DNA of 64,000 bases from Intestinibacillus sp. Marseille-P6563. GTDB lineage: Bacteria > Bacillota > Clostridia > Oscillospirales > Butyricicoccaceae. The first letter of the stretch is position 1; the number at the start of each line of letters is the position of its first letter. The position numbers and the translations under genes were made by a program. Location of the stretch: positions 1,118,521-1,182,520 of the forward strand of contig NZ_UWOD01000001.1 of NCBI RefSeq assembly GCF_900604335.1, given 5' to 3'. This document shows positions 8,000 through 17,606 of the stretch, piece by piece. A model generated the notes under the pieces. That model saw only the letters and a list, made by a program, of their open reading frames with translations. It had not been told where the DNA came from and searched no databases.

Positions 8000-8356
8000 T
8001 CAAAAAATTCCGATGCTTTTGAGGATGAAGCCAACCACAACCACAATCCCAGCGCCAATCGCCGCGTCCCAGTGTTTCGCAGGTTTTTGTAGGATTTCAT
8101 TGATTTTTGCACTTAAATCCCCAAGCATTCCCTTGGTTTCGCTCGTGTCTGCCAAGATTTGCGCCAGCTGGTTTTGCGTTACGGCCTGCGCCTTTTCTCC
8201 AAACTCAAGGCGGGTGTAAAATTCCTTGTGCGCAACTCGGTTTTCATCGTAATTGCGTTTTTGCTGTTCCTCAAGCTGGTTGATCTTTTGCTCGAGAATT
8301 TTTGTATGTGCCAATCCGATGCATTCATGCTCGGAATCTTTGATACATTGTGCCAT
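8000..8356 (-). CDS. XhlA-like phage lysis accessory protein
   Basis: About 118 residues from the ATG at 8356. A coiled-coil N-terminal half (ILEQKINQLEEQQKRNYDE and following) and one C-terminal hydrophobic segment (AAIGAGIVVVVGFILKSIGIF) fit XhlA/haemolysin-type proteins that sit beside holins. The nearest good ribosome site, GGGGGTGA (8387-8394), lies beyond a 7-bp GC hairpin (8366-8385), 9 bases from the ATG. The prophage 2 gene at 50087 has the same layout. Confidence 0.6.
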   Translation of the reverse strand: MAQCIKDSEHECIGLAHTKILEQKINQLEEQQKRNYDENRVAHKEFYTRLEFGEKAQAVTQNQLAQILADTSETKGMLGDLSAKINEILQKPAKHWDAAIGAGIVVVVGFILKSIGIF

Positions 8357-8394
8357 AGGCAATCCGGGGCGGTTCTACCCGCCCCGTCACCCCC
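8354..8394 (-). promoter_or_regulatory. SD-hairpin-start translation initiation region
   Basis: On the minus strand: GGGGGTGA, AC/G, a GGGGCGG/CCGCCCC stem with a 6-base loop, a 9-base spacer, then ATG. The stem would bring the SD to an acceptable distance. The same order and spacing recur at 50336-50375 with a different loop and one more base pair. Confidence 0.55.
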
Positions 8395-8401
8395 TTTCGT
8401 C

Positions 8402-8611
8402 TTACAGGCCGAGCAGGTCCTTGTCCTTCACGCTGAGCGGCAGACCGCAGAACTGCTTGTACTCGGCGCGCGCCTTGCCGTCGTACTTAAGACCGTGTTT
8501 CTTGTCATAAATGTCCATGCCGACGTTCACGTCGTACTTGCGCTTTTCGTCGTTCTTGCCTGCACAGATGGCTTTGATTTCCTCGTGGTTCTGGATGTAG
8601 ATGTTTTTCAT
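8402..8611 (-). CDS. Conserved 69-residue phage protein
   Basis: A small soluble, highly charged protein starting MKNIYIQNHEEIKAICAGKN and ending KDKDLLGL. I do not recognise a fold. A protein of the same length differing at only a few positions is encoded in prophage 2 at 50384-50593, in the same place upstream of the XhlA-like gene. Conservation of both copies within one genome indicates a maintained gene or a recently exchanged lysis module. Lysis-related function is inferred from location only. Confidence 0.7.
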   Translation of the reverse strand: MKNIYIQNHEEIKAICAGKNDEKRKYDVNVGMDIYDKKHGLKYDGKARAEYKQFCGLPLSVKDKDLLGL

Positions 8612-8666
8612 AACTTTTCCTTTCCGGCCTTATGGCCTTTCGTTTTATTTCCCACCGCTCATGCGG

Positions 8667-9062
8667 TCAGGTTTTCGTAATTTTGTGCAGCAGGTTCTCG
8701 ACCTTCACGGCAGCCGCCGAAAGGAAGAACCACGCCGCTGCAAATTGCGGGCAAATCTGCCCCAGGATATTGCCGGGCATGTCTGAGTAGTCCCAGACGC
8801 CCAGGCCGAGCCAACAGTTTATCACCAGCCCCGTCACCAGTTCGACGGCGGTCACGATGATCGCGCCCTGTATCATCTGCCACAGCAGCGGCGGGTGATC
8901 CTGCCACTCGTCCAGCATACCGATCAGAACAAAGCACAGCCCGCCGATAACGCCCATTGTCCAGTGCGTGTGACCGCGCCAAAGCAGTTCAATGCCCATG
9001 TAGATCATACCGCCAAATACGCCCATCAGGACGTGCAGCAGGACGTTATACAACCTCGTCAT
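8667..9062 (-). CDS. Putative ABC-transporter type IV (CmpB-like) membrane protein
   Basis: 131 residues with four hydrophobic segments. VLMGVFGGMIYMGIELLWRGHTHW, IGMLDEW and the aromatic GLGVWDYSDMPGNILGQICP match the CmpB-like integral membrane family (putative ABC-transporter type IV), which is common beside lysis genes of clostridial prophages. The start overlaps the end of the upstream tail gene. A role in lysis or envelope is inference. Confidence 0.7.
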   Translation of the reverse strand: MTRLYNVLLHVLMGVFGGMIYMGIELLWRGHTHWTMGVIGGLCFVLIGMLDEWQDHPPLLWQMIQGAIIVTAVELVTGLVINCWLGLGVWDYSDMPGNILGQICPQFAAAWFFLSAAAVKVENLLHKITKT

Positions 9063-9552
9063 AATTCACCGTGATTGCTTCCAGTTCTTCCATCGTTTCT
9101 GCGTTGCGCATGGCGACTTCCTTTGTCTGCTGGTACGTCACAAGGGCAGTAACCCGCGCGTCGATCGCAAACGCCAGCGCGTACAGGTCAGGCAGCGCCC
9201 ATTCCTTGCACACCTCGCCCGTGCTGTTCCATGTCAGCGTATAGTCCGTCGACATGGTTTGCGCCATCGTAGCCGCCATGATCTTACTTGTCAACTGGTT
9301 CTGCTTCTCGGCGGTGATCGCGTAGTATTCGCCGTCCGTCCAAAGCAACGGGTGTTCCAGCAGGTAGGTTTCAAGATCGGATTTAGATTGCGCGATGCAC
9401 TTTTTTTTTGATTCGTCCAAAGTCAAAGCAGTACCATCATTAAGAATAGCATCTTGTTGCTCCTTTGTAATGACCTTCAGCCGCGCATACTCTGCCAGCT
9501 GGTCATCGGTAATATACCCTTTCCGGTACCGATCAAGGATGTCATCATACAT
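9046..9552 (-). CDS. XkdX-like / DUF4376-like phage tail accessory protein
   Basis: 168 residues. The N terminus (YDDILDRYRKGYITDDQLAE) resembles XkdX, and the C-terminal half (STGEVCKEWALPDLYALAFA, VTALVTYQQTKEVAMRNAET) resembles the DUF4376 domain found in tail-fibre accessory proteins. It overlaps the genes on both sides by a few bases, in the tail-fibre end of the late operon. Confidence 0.55.
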   Translation of the reverse strand: MYDDILDRYRKGYITDDQLAEYARLKVITKEQQDAILNDGTALTLDESKKKCIAQSKSDLETYLLEHPLLWTDGEYYAITAEKQNQLTSKIMAATMAQTMSTDYTLTWNSTGEVCKEWALPDLYALAFAIDARVTALVTYQQTKEVAMRNAETMEELEAITVNYDEVV

Positions 9553-9853
9553 TTTTCAACGCCTCCAATTCTACGTCGGTGATCTTCTGGCCCTGCTCAA
9601 TGGTAGCAAGCTCCAGGTCTGTCTGCCGCTGCCCCTGGGCGATGCTGGCCAGCTGCATATCGGTGAGTCGCTGGCTGAAAATTTGCGTTTCCGTCAGCGG
9701 CACAGGCGGGGTTAAATCCTCGTCTGGGTAGGTGTCGCCAATCCCAAGAGGATTGTTACCGAGATAATGCGCGTCAAAGTCTGCGGCAAGGTCTGGCTCG
9801 ACTTCTATAATGTTGGTTATGATGCGGGTTTCGTCAATAGTTGCATACCTCAT
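9545..9853 (-). CDS. Small phage tail-region protein
   Basis: 102 residues, no recognised domain beyond an N-terminal RYATIDETRIITNIIEVEPD segment often seen in short tail-fibre-associated proteins. The C-terminal third has a repeated pattern (QRQTDLELATIEQGQKITDV) likely to be helical. It overlaps its neighbours and belongs to the fibre module. Confidence 0.55.
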   Translation of the reverse strand: MRYATIDETRIITNIIEVEPDLAADFDAHYLGNNPLGIGDTYPDEDLTPPVPLTETQIFSQRLTDMQLASIAQGQRQTDLELATIEQGQKITDVELEALKNV

Positions 9854-11022
9854 GATTTAAAAGTCCACCTCAACTCTGCGTATCCACTGATTCCTGGTTC
9901 TCCATTTCCTTCGTTTCCAGGGTACACACCTGTCTGCGCCCACCCACCAGTGCCACCTTGTCCGTAGTATCCTGAACCATCAGGCCCACTGGTGCTGTTA
10001 CTATTTATACCACCACCGCCGCCACCGCCGCTGCAAAGCGTTCCGGTACCAAATACGCGGGTGGTACTTCCTTGTCCTTTACCGCCTGTTGTTCGTCTAC
10101 CATTTTCACCATCAGACCCATCGGATCCACCAGAAGCCCTAGCGGCCGTCTCGTAGCTACCACCACCACCGCCTGATCCACCATCACCACCGTTACCATT
10201 TGGCTCTCCAGAATCAATCCACCCGGCATAGCCTCCTCTTCCGCCCGCTGCGCTAACACCTAAGCACGATGTTGATCCTCCGGGACTACCTGAGGAAGTT
10301 CCTGATCCGCCACTTCCACCGCTGCCTATAGAGACACTAAAGGTTGCGAATGGTGTAAATCTAACGTCTAATGCGGTTTTTGTGTATCCACCACCACCTC
10401 CGCCGCCGCTTCTACCATCGCTGCTACCATAACCAACGCCGCCTCCTCCGCCGCCGCCACAACAGAACACGTCAACGGTATCCACGGCGCTACTGAATTT
10501 TAGCCCGGACTGAGAAGAAGAGAAAGACCGGCTTGTCCCATTGCTGGACGCTTTCCAATCTATAGTCTGCTGCTGGCCCGCCTTTATCTCCACAGCTTTT
10601 GTTCCATAGGTAGAGTCCAGCGTTTCCGCCGTAGGTATACTAAGCGAATACGAGCCCTCAGCTATTATAAGATATACTTTCCCGTTTTCGTCCGTTGTCA
10701 ACTTTTCCGTTATAACATCGGGAATCCCGTCTATAACAAACCCGCTTAATGGGCTCCCGTCCACCTGAGAAACCGATATTGTCACAATGGCAAACCCCAT
10801 AGCAGCGATTACGCCAAGCCATGCATCCTTGGGCTCCGATGTATCGGGGTCTATCCCAAGTATGCCGCACACATCGTCCGGCAGCACGTTTCCCTTGGTA
10901 TAGTGGCTGCCCTCCTGTGTAGCGTCGTCAGCATAGGAAAGAACGCCTTCCACTATCGTTCCATCGTCTTGCGTAATCCGCACTCTGTTTTCCTTTCCGG
11001 GTGTTGGCAGTCTATCATACAT
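9850..11022 (-). CDS. Glycine-rich phage tail fibre/receptor-binding protein
   Basis: 390 residues from the ATG at 11022 behind AGGAGG. The N-terminal 90 residues attach to the tail; a middle domain (about 95-160) resembles a carboxypeptidase-like/Ig fold (ITEKLTTDENGKVYLIIAEG). The C-terminal 230 residues form a glycine-rich domain with VDVFCCGGGGGGGVGYG and many GGxGG runs, ending in YAELRWTF. This is the Gly_rich tail-fibre type. It probably sets host recognition. Confidence 0.75.
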   Translation of the reverse strand: MYDRLPTPGKENRVRITQDDGTIVEGVLSYADDATQEGSHYTKGNVLPDDVCGILGIDPDTSEPKDAWLGVIAAMGFAIVTISVSQVDGSPLSGFVIDGIPDVITEKLTTDENGKVYLIIAEGSYSLSIPTAETLDSTYGTKAVEIKAGQQQTIDWKASSNGTSRSFSSSQSGLKFSSAVDTVDVFCCGGGGGGGVGYGSSDGRSGGGGGGGYTKTALDVRFTPFATFSVSIGSGGSGGSGTSSGSPGGSTSCLGVSAAGGRGGYAGWIDSGEPNGNGGDGGSGGGGGSYETAARASGGSDGSDGENGRRTTGGKGQGSTTRVFGTGTLCSGGGGGGGINSNSTSGPDGSGYYGQGGTGGWAQTGVYPGNEGNGEPGISGYAELRWTFKS

Positions 11023-11515
11023 TATTGAATACACCTCCTGCAATCATAAACAATGTGTTGGCCTGGCGCGTGAGAAAGGCCGCCTGCATGGCCTCCAGCA
11101 CGTCCTCCAGGGTGTACAGGATTTCCTCTATGTCGTTGGCCTCTTGATAGGTGAGCCCCTCCATGCTTCCCGGGGCGTCCGGCGCAACGTAGGGCAGACG
11201 ATCCCGTAGCGACGCGACGTTGGTCAGATATTGCTCCATCTGAGCGGAAAACTGAATGCTGCTTTCCTGCCAATCAGTCACCGGGACCGTGGGCACGTTG
11301 TATCCCAACGAGTACAGCAGCGCCGTGAGATACTCTACAGCGGCCCCTACGCGGTTTATGTCCGTGTAGTTATACGCGCCTTTCATCCCGTCCAGGAACG
11401 CGGCCCGCTCCGTCGTCGTCGCCGTGCCCGCTACCAGCTTAGCCGTGACGGCCTGGAGCTCCGCCACGTCAAGCTCGGTCCGGTCGAAAATGAGATTACC
11501 TAATTGCTGCGGCAT
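11015..11515 (-). CDS. Phage tail-region structural protein, unknown
   Basis: 166 residues, mostly helical. It begins MPQQLGNLIFDRTELDVAEL and contains TERAAFLDGMKGAYNYTDINRVGAAVEYL, a pattern found in tail-tip region proteins of Firmicutes phages. No catalytic motif. It overlaps the upstream tail-lysin-like gene by 20 bases and the fibre gene by 8. Confidence 0.55.
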   Translation of the reverse strand: MPQQLGNLIFDRTELDVAELQAVTAKLVAGTATTTERAAFLDGMKGAYNYTDINRVGAAVEYLTALLYSLGYNVPTVPVTDWQESSIQFSAQMEQYLTNVASLRDRLPYVAPDAPGSMEGLTYQEANDIEEILYTLEDVLEAMQAAFLTRQANTLFMIAGGVFNNV

Positions 11516-13022
11516 CGCATGTCAGCCCCCCATCATAGCTATAATTGAGCTGTGTAACAACCGCGTCGCCATTGACGCCGTACACATCATTGATCTGCAC
11601 CGTGTCCAGCAGGTCCACGGCAGGGTTTCCCCGGACCGTCGTCTCGTACGAGACCCGGCGCTGTATCCAGCCGAGTATCCAGGTGGCCACCTGGTCGCCC
11701 ATGGCGGCGGTGACGCAAGGATTGGAAACCTCATACATGCGCTCCATGTCGTCGGTGGCCACGTTCTTAGCATAATAGACGATATCCTCGCCCTCCGCGT
11801 CTACGCCGGTCACGAGCTTTACTACGTTGTAGAGCTGCCCAACTTTGACCTGCGCGTCTCCGTGCTGCACGTCCAGACTCCACGTGTCGGCCTGGGCGGC
11901 GAGGGCTGGCTGGAAAAAGTGCAGGGCGTTATCGCGGTCCACGTAGCAGGTGCACATGGCGGCCTGGGCGCACAGCCGCAGACCCTCCCGGACGCTGGTG
12001 CCTTCTGGTATCGTGTTGGCAATCACCACGGACGACAGGCTGCCCTCGTACACTGCTGTAAACTCCGCCGACGCGGCGGCCAGCAGTGCCGTGACTGCCT
12101 CCTGTAGGGTCCACGTGCCGGTACCGGCCCCGGTATACTCCACGTTGTCCAGCACATACAGCCAATCGTTGAAAGTGATAGACGCCGTAAGGCCGCCGTC
12201 CTCGCTCTCTGCGGTAGTGAAATACGATCTTCCCATGTACACATCCTGGCCATTCACGGTGATGGTCCATTGCATGTACTGGCCGTCCTGGAGGTACGCA
12301 TACAAGCCGCTCGGGTTTATCATGTTGTACAGTTGCTCCTGGTTGTCCACCGTGGCGTCTACCTCGGCGGACGGTAGGCTCTCAGCCCACGGGGAGACAG
12401 ACTGCCGTACCTCAACCCCCGATATACTGTCGGCGTCATAGTCATACTTGATGCCGAACCGGACGCCGCACACACGGACGCGCCGGTGTGGTATGCTGGA
12501 GCCGTTGAAGGTAAACCGGACGCGCCGGTAATTCTGCGTCGGCAGGTTTACAATATGAAAATAGCCGTCCGGGCTGGTAGTCTTAGACCCTATTGGGCTC
12601 CCATTCTCGTCCCAGGTTTCGGTCAAAACCTGTGACGGGTAGTTGTCCGGCTGCGTGTTGTCAAAAATCAGGGTAAACCCATAGCTGTCCTGGTTACTCG
12701 GAAATGAGAATTCCAGCCACGGGGGCGTGGTATACGCCCCATCATCGCCGGACAGGTCCGCGCTATTCCACCCGACTTGTGCCCCTGGGTAGAGCTGCCG
12801 GGACCCGTCCAGGGTCCACATGTTGAGCTCCAGCGACGTGTAATTGCCGCTCATTTCCTCCACTTCATCCGTGGTCTGTGCAATCTGCGAGACCACGGAC
12901 TGGGCCGAAGAACTGGGGATGGCCAGCGCCGCAGCGTCCGGCGCTATGACGCCGAATGTAAAGGATAGCTCTACGCGCCGCGTATCCGTGTACGGGGCGT
13001 ATGTGCTGGGCATAGGTACCAT
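11496..13022 (-). CDS. Phage tail-tip / tail-associated protein
   Basis: 508 residues from the ATG at 13022, which overlaps the previous stop (TAATG) behind GAGGGTGG. It is rich in beta strands: WLEFSFPSNQDSYGFTLIFD and YRRVRFTFNG look like a galactose-binding-type fold, followed by ISGVEVRQSVSPWAESLPSA and a Dit/Tal-like C-terminal half. No peptidase motif. By position after the distal tail gene it is the tail-tip (Tal-like) protein. Confidence 0.6.
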   Translation of the reverse strand: MVPMPSTYAPYTDTRRVELSFTFGVIAPDAAALAIPSSSAQSVVSQIAQTTDEVEEMSGNYTSLELNMWTLDGSRQLYPGAQVGWNSADLSGDDGAYTTPPWLEFSFPSNQDSYGFTLIFDNTQPDNYPSQVLTETWDENGSPIGSKTTSPDGYFHIVNLPTQNYRRVRFTFNGSSIPHRRVRVCGVRFGIKYDYDADSISGVEVRQSVSPWAESLPSAEVDATVDNQEQLYNMINPSGLYAYLQDGQYMQWTITVNGQDVYMGRSYFTTAESEDGGLTASITFNDWLYVLDNVEYTGAGTGTWTLQEAVTALLAAASAEFTAVYEGSLSSVVIANTIPEGTSVREGLRLCAQAAMCTCYVDRDNALHFFQPALAAQADTWSLDVQHGDAQVKVGQLYNVVKLVTGVDAEGEDIVYYAKNVATDDMERMYEVSNPCVTAAMGDQVATWILGWIQRRVSYETTVRGNPAVDLLDTVQINDVYGVNGDAVVTQLNYSYDGGLTCDAAAIR

Positions 13023-13417
13023 TACACCACCCTCGATATCTGCGCCCCCTGCGATGCAGGGATGACGGTCTGTGCGGTTGCCGTGAGCTCCACTCCATAC
13101 CACATGGGCTCACCGTCCACAAACTTGAAAATCTTTTGGCTTCCGATTTCCACGGCAAAAGTGCCAGTAGCTGTGGCCCCGGTTGAATCGGGATAGTCGA
13201 TGGACACGAAGACCCCTCCCCGTACCAATGGTACGAGCTGGGCAAGGAGACCGGCGGGGACCCACTCCCAGGAGGCGGTGAGCTCCACTCGCCAGCCCAG
13301 GACGTCCCGCACTGTCTTACCGGAAGCCATGATGGCCTCCTTGCTCTCATAGTAGCCCCCGATCTCCAAGGACCGAGTGCATGGCATCGCAATGCCACCG
13401 ATGATGATGTTGTCCAT
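13022..13417 (-). CDS. Phage minor tail protein
   Basis: 131 residues from the ATG at 13417 behind AAGGGGG. It starts MDNIIIGGIAMPCTRSLEIG and has the strand pattern of short tail proteins that follow the tape measure gene (VELTASWEWVPAGLLAQLVP, GTFAVEIGSQKIFKF). No enzyme motif. It lies between the tape measure and the tail-tip gene. Confidence 0.55.
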   Translation of the reverse strand: MDNIIIGGIAMPCTRSLEIGGYYESKEAIMASGKTVRDVLGWRVELTASWEWVPAGLLAQLVPLVRGGVFVSIDYPDSTGATATGTFAVEIGSQKIFKFVDGEPMWYGVELTATAQTVIPASQGAQISRVV

Positions 13418-13418
13418 A

Positions 13419-16400
13419 TCATTGCCCCCTTTGACGGCCCACCTGCTTGAGAGGGTCGTAAACAACCTCTGCAATCTGTTTAGCATTGAGATTGACCGGT
13501 ATAATGATAGTCTGCGCACCAGTTGCACCGGAAGCCTGCACGCCTATGCTATTTACAGTAGCCGCTGCCGCATTATACAAATCGTCCGATGTTATGCCGG
13601 AAAAAGGCGCCATTATCGCGTTATCGATAGTCGCACGCGATTTTTTCATAGCATCCAAGAAACCAACCGCAACTCCTTGTCCCATCGGTGCGCCAACAAG
13701 CTTTTCCGTCATTTTTGACGGACTGTTGATGTCAGCTGCCGCTCGCATCGCAGCTATTGCCTGTGATACAATAGACGCCGCGGCAGAATACAAAAAACCG
13801 GATTGCGAATACATGCCGTTTACCATGCCTTGAATTCCGTCAACGCCAATGGAGCGCATCTCGTCCTTGACACCTGACAGTTCTTCTGGGATTTTGTCAA
13901 CAAACTCATCTTGCAGCGCTTCCATTTCGTCAGAATAAAACTTCTTCGCAATTTCTTGCGCCTTAGCCTGTTTTTCTTCCCACAGCGCCATATACTCCGC
14001 ATACTGGTCATCCGTCATCGAAAGGAGCTTTTCCGTGTACGCAGTTGCATCCTCCACGCTCATACCGATAATCTCGTCCATGAGGGTATCAGATACACCA
14101 CGCGCCTTGAGTGATTCAAGCGCATCACCGTAAGCGTTGATCGCATCAATTTCATCTTGCAAGTCACCAAGCTGCAAATACTCACTCGTTTCTGTTTTTA
14201 CAGTTTCAAAAAGATCTCCAAAGTTTGCAAGCTTCTCCGCCATGGATTCTTGCGACTTTTGGATTGCTTCCATAGCACTTTCATATTCCTTCTGGAATTG
14301 TTCCAGCGTATCAATTTGTGCCTCAAGCTTGTCTTTCTCGGCTTCCTGCTGCTTTTGTAGCTGTTTTTCGTTCCAGCTATCTTCCAGTTCGGCAATCTGG
14401 TCAAGGATATCTTGCTTCTTAGATGTTTCAGCCTTTTCCAGTTCATCATACTTTTTCTTGATATTTTCCTGATACTGAGCAAGTTCTTTAGCCGCCTGTT
14501 CATCTGCGGCTTTTTCTTCCATATCAGAGACTTTTTTATTGAGCCGGTCAAGTTCGGACGTTATTGCACTTTGAATAATCTGGTTTGATTTTTCAATATG
14601 CGTTTCTGCCGTGTCTGTTGTCGTAGAAATCAGGTCCATGACCATACCACGCACGTTCGTATTGAGTGCTGGGGCTGCGCCTAAGATACCTATCATGTAT
14701 CCTTGAGTAAACCACTTGCCTGGCTTCATCGCTTTTCGTGCCGGAGAGTGACTGTCCTGCGCCTTGTTGACTGAACTCAAAGCCTTTTGTGCAACCGTTT
14801 GCGCTGCTGTGACAACAGAATTCAGCGCGTCGCCTATCATACCTTTTGCAAATCCTCGTGTGAAATTGCCACCCGAAGTTTCCGCTTGTTGGCTCTTATC
14901 CAGATTGGTAAGAGCCGTATTTGTGACAGATTGCACAGCATTGGTCACTGTCATGATTTCACTCGCAATACCTGCTGCATTTGCTTGCATTTCTTCCTTG
15001 CCAGCTTGTTCGGCTATGACCTTAGCTTGCTCGGCGCGTGATTTAGCTTCATTGAGCTGATTTTCAGTAACCGTTTTAGGATATTTCTTTGACATTTCAA
15101 TCTGCGTCTGATAATTTGCTTCTGCATCAGCAGCTTGCTTTTGAAGCTCAGCAAGATTGTTTCCGGTATATTCCTGCAATCCTAATTGTAACTTTTTAAG
15201 TGCCTCATTGATTTTATCTTTGTTTCCAGAAATTAAGGCTGCATTTGCAGAATCATTCATGGCAATTGTATTAGATGCATCAATATAAGCATCTTCATAC
15301 CCTTGGAGCGCGATTTTTGCTTCATCAATTGCGGCCTTGGTTTCATCAATCTGCATTCCAAGCAAATCGAATTGCTCAATGTTCCCTTCATTTCTGGCAT
15401 TTTCCTGCTGTGTTTGCAGGTCAATAAGATGTTGGGAAAGCTCTTCGATCTTTGCGCTTGTATCCGTGATGCCTTGGATATAACTCTGCTGATTCGCAAT
15501 CGCGGTTTGATAGCTTTCTCCGTTCGCTTCAAGCCACGCTTTTAACTGCTCTTTTTGAATCAATGAATCGAGCGCATCTGCCGTTTCGATATATGTGTCC
15601 TTCTGGTCTTGCGTAAGCTTAACAGAGTTTGGATAGACATCATTGATTAGGCTTGCCAGCACTGCCGCACGCTCTTCCTCGCCAGTCTTTACACGGCCAT
15701 TTGCATCAACCAAAAGACCAAGTTCATTGACCATGCTTTGAACATGGTTGATCTCAGCCATAGAGCCTTCAAGCTGTGCATCTCTGCGCTCTGCGACGGC
15801 TTCAAGTTCTGCTTGCTGCTCCTGATATTTGGCATTTAGTTCATCAGTCTGTTCGATGAGTTCATCGGTTTCGGTCTTTGAAAGCTCTGCTTGGTTTGCA
15901 TAGACTGCCAAGGCTGTGACAACACCAGTAATTCCAAGCGCCAATGCTCCTGCAGGAGTTAATGCCATCGCCGCAGAAAGAGCGCCTTGTGCGATTGCTG
16001 CGCCATTTGTAGCAGTCTGATACGCTGCAAGGGCTGCACTTCCCGCTTTTGCAGCATTTACTACGCCAGCAAGATCCGTCGCGAGTGACGCAATTTTCAC
16101 GCCGCCTACAACAGCACCAGCGCCAGATAACACCGTTATCAGTCCTGTCATGTTATTTTTCGCAAACTCGATTGCGCTTGAAAGCATGCCAAGGCCGTTC
16201 GCCGCAAGATCTTTCAGCGCGTTCGCTGCCGGCGTTACTTGCTCTGCAAGTTTTGCCATTTGCGACGTAATTTCTGCTGTTTTTTGGTTGGATTCGACTA
16301 AATCAGCGTTATTCTCTCGCCAAGCTTTACCCGATTCTGCAAGCCCTTGCTTTGAAAGCGCTTCCATAACTTTGTTCAGGCGTTCTGCCGGCGTTTTTGC

Positions 16401-16898
16401 TTCCTGTAATGCTAAGTTGAAATAATCTTCAGCTGTTTCGGCTTCTTCCACCGATTTATTCCACTCTTCATTGACTTCAATATTTTCTTTCAGTGCTACA
16501 CCGAATTTCTCACCGGCGTCCGCGCCCCAATTCAATACGTCGGCGAAAGTGCCTGTGACCTGCCCGCTGCGCAAAGTCTCATTGATGCTTTCGGCCAATC
16601 CGTCGATAGGGATGCTATCCCCATAACGTGCCCATGCCCCTATGGTGGCGTCGGTGATATTTGCAAGCTGTTCTTGCGATAATCCAAGCGCCTGCAAATT
16701 TGCAACAGTCGTTGCAGTAGTTTGCTCATCCGCCAAAACGCCATATAATTGCTGATAGCTTGCAGCGGTCTGTTCTGCGGTATATCCTGCGCTTTGGCTA
16801 GAATTTTCAAGTGACGCAATTATACGCCTATATTCCTGTGTTGAATCGGATAAATCGGTAAGTTTACCAATTAACGACGTTATCTGCCAGCGTTGCAA
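13419..16898 (-). pseudogene. Tape measure protein, N-terminally truncated by deletion
   Basis: The open frame has 1159 codons, but the first lie in fused sequence. From about residue 8 it reads as the inside of a tape measure protein: STQEYRRIIASLENSSQSAG, IGAWARYGDSIPIDGLAESI, TGTFADVLNWGADAGEKFG, then membrane segments and long coiled coils (KYDELEKAETSKKQDILDQI). Family members start with several hundred more residues. The only start is a TTG without a site, directly after an in-frame TGA. Left of the junction the DNA belongs to a terminase small subunit gene, so a deletion joined the two. Confidence 0.85.
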
Positions 16899-16980
16899 TC
16901 ACATGATTGTATGCTTTCTCCGTCTGTCCCAGTGCAGACAACGCTTTATTTATTTGAGTTTTCCATTGTTTTGCGGTCAA
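16864..16980 (-). pseudogene. Terminase small subunit, N-terminal remnant
   Basis: A TTG start at 16980 behind GAAGGTG opens a 38-codon frame LTAKQWKTQINKALSALGQT, then EKAYNHVIATLAD, which resembles the start of P27-type terminase small subunits. After LAD it runs into tape measure sequence in another frame and stops. It lies downstream of an HNH nuclease gene, the usual place for terS. Identification is from pattern and context. Confidence 0.6.
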
Positions 16981-17085
16981 ATCTGCACCTTCTTTCCAAA
17001 ATTATCGTCAGAGTTGGAAAAAGTTACCCACGCCATTACCTTTTTGAATGATTCGATCATCACGAAGAGGGGGGGACACGTTTTA

Positions 17086-17125
17086 AAACAAAAAGCCGCC
17101 AAGTATTTTTTAATACTCAACGGCT
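17086..17125 (-). terminator. Terminator after the zinc-ribbon gene
   Basis: On the minus strand a 14-bp stem with three G-U pairs (17094-17107 with 17112-17125) is followed by TTTTTGTTTT. Confidence 0.7.
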
Positions 17126-17132
17126 CAACGGC

Positions 17133-17321
17133 TCAATAATATCCACCGCCCGGCTTGAGCGGTATTTTTGGTTTTACGTCCCATCTTATTTCACCAGACC
17201 ACGTACATGCTTTTCCTTTGCATGTGACATATACACCACGTGCCCCAGGAGCCACAGGATGAATTTTCTGCCCGCATTTCGGACAACAAAACCAAAACCG
17301 ATTATTTATTTTATTTATCAT
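17133..17321 (-). CDS. Small zinc-ribbon phage protein
   Basis: 62 residues with two cysteine pairs: CCPKCGQ near residue 12 and CKGKAC near residue 34, then WSGEIRW. This is a small Com-like zinc ribbon that often lies near terminase genes. Function unknown; nucleic acid binding is likely from the fold. Overlaps the end of the HNH gene. Confidence 0.6.
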   Translation of the reverse strand: MINKINNRFWFCCPKCGQKIHPVAPGARGVYVTCKGKACTWSGEIRWDVKPKIPLKPGGGYY

Positions 17322-17595
17322 TTGGCTTTTTTGTCCTCCTCATCAACGCAACTCCTTTTTCTGTCAATGCATTTGTGTTGCGATCATGCAACTCATTGTG
17401 CTTTGCTCTACACAATGATATCAAATTCCACGAGCAATACGCATATTGAGGATAATCCTCAACAGGGTATATATGATGTACAACTTCTGCCGGAACACTT
17501 TTCCCGTACCTCGCAGATATCTGACACTTATACCCGTCTCGACGCTTTACACGTTCTGCAATACGCTTCCACTTGGTATCGTTATAGCAAAACAC
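17311..17595 (-). CDS. HNH endonuclease (packaging-associated)
   Basis: 94 residues from a GTG at 17595 behind AGAGGTGA. The start MFCYNDTKWKRIAERVKRRD followed by EVVHHIYPVEDYPQYAY and NLISLCRAKHNELHDR is the HNH fold found just upstream of terminase genes, where it assists DNA packaging. Here the terminase large gene is gone. The gene begins 12 bp after the 3' CCA of the prophage tRNA, so the ribosome site abuts the tRNA. Confidence 0.85.
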   Translation of the reverse strand: MFCYNDTKWKRIAERVKRRDGYKCQISARYGKSVPAEVVHHIYPVEDYPQYAYCSWNLISLCRAKHNELHDRNTNALTEKGVALMRRTKKPNDK

Positions 17596-17606
17596 AAAAT
17601 CACCTC

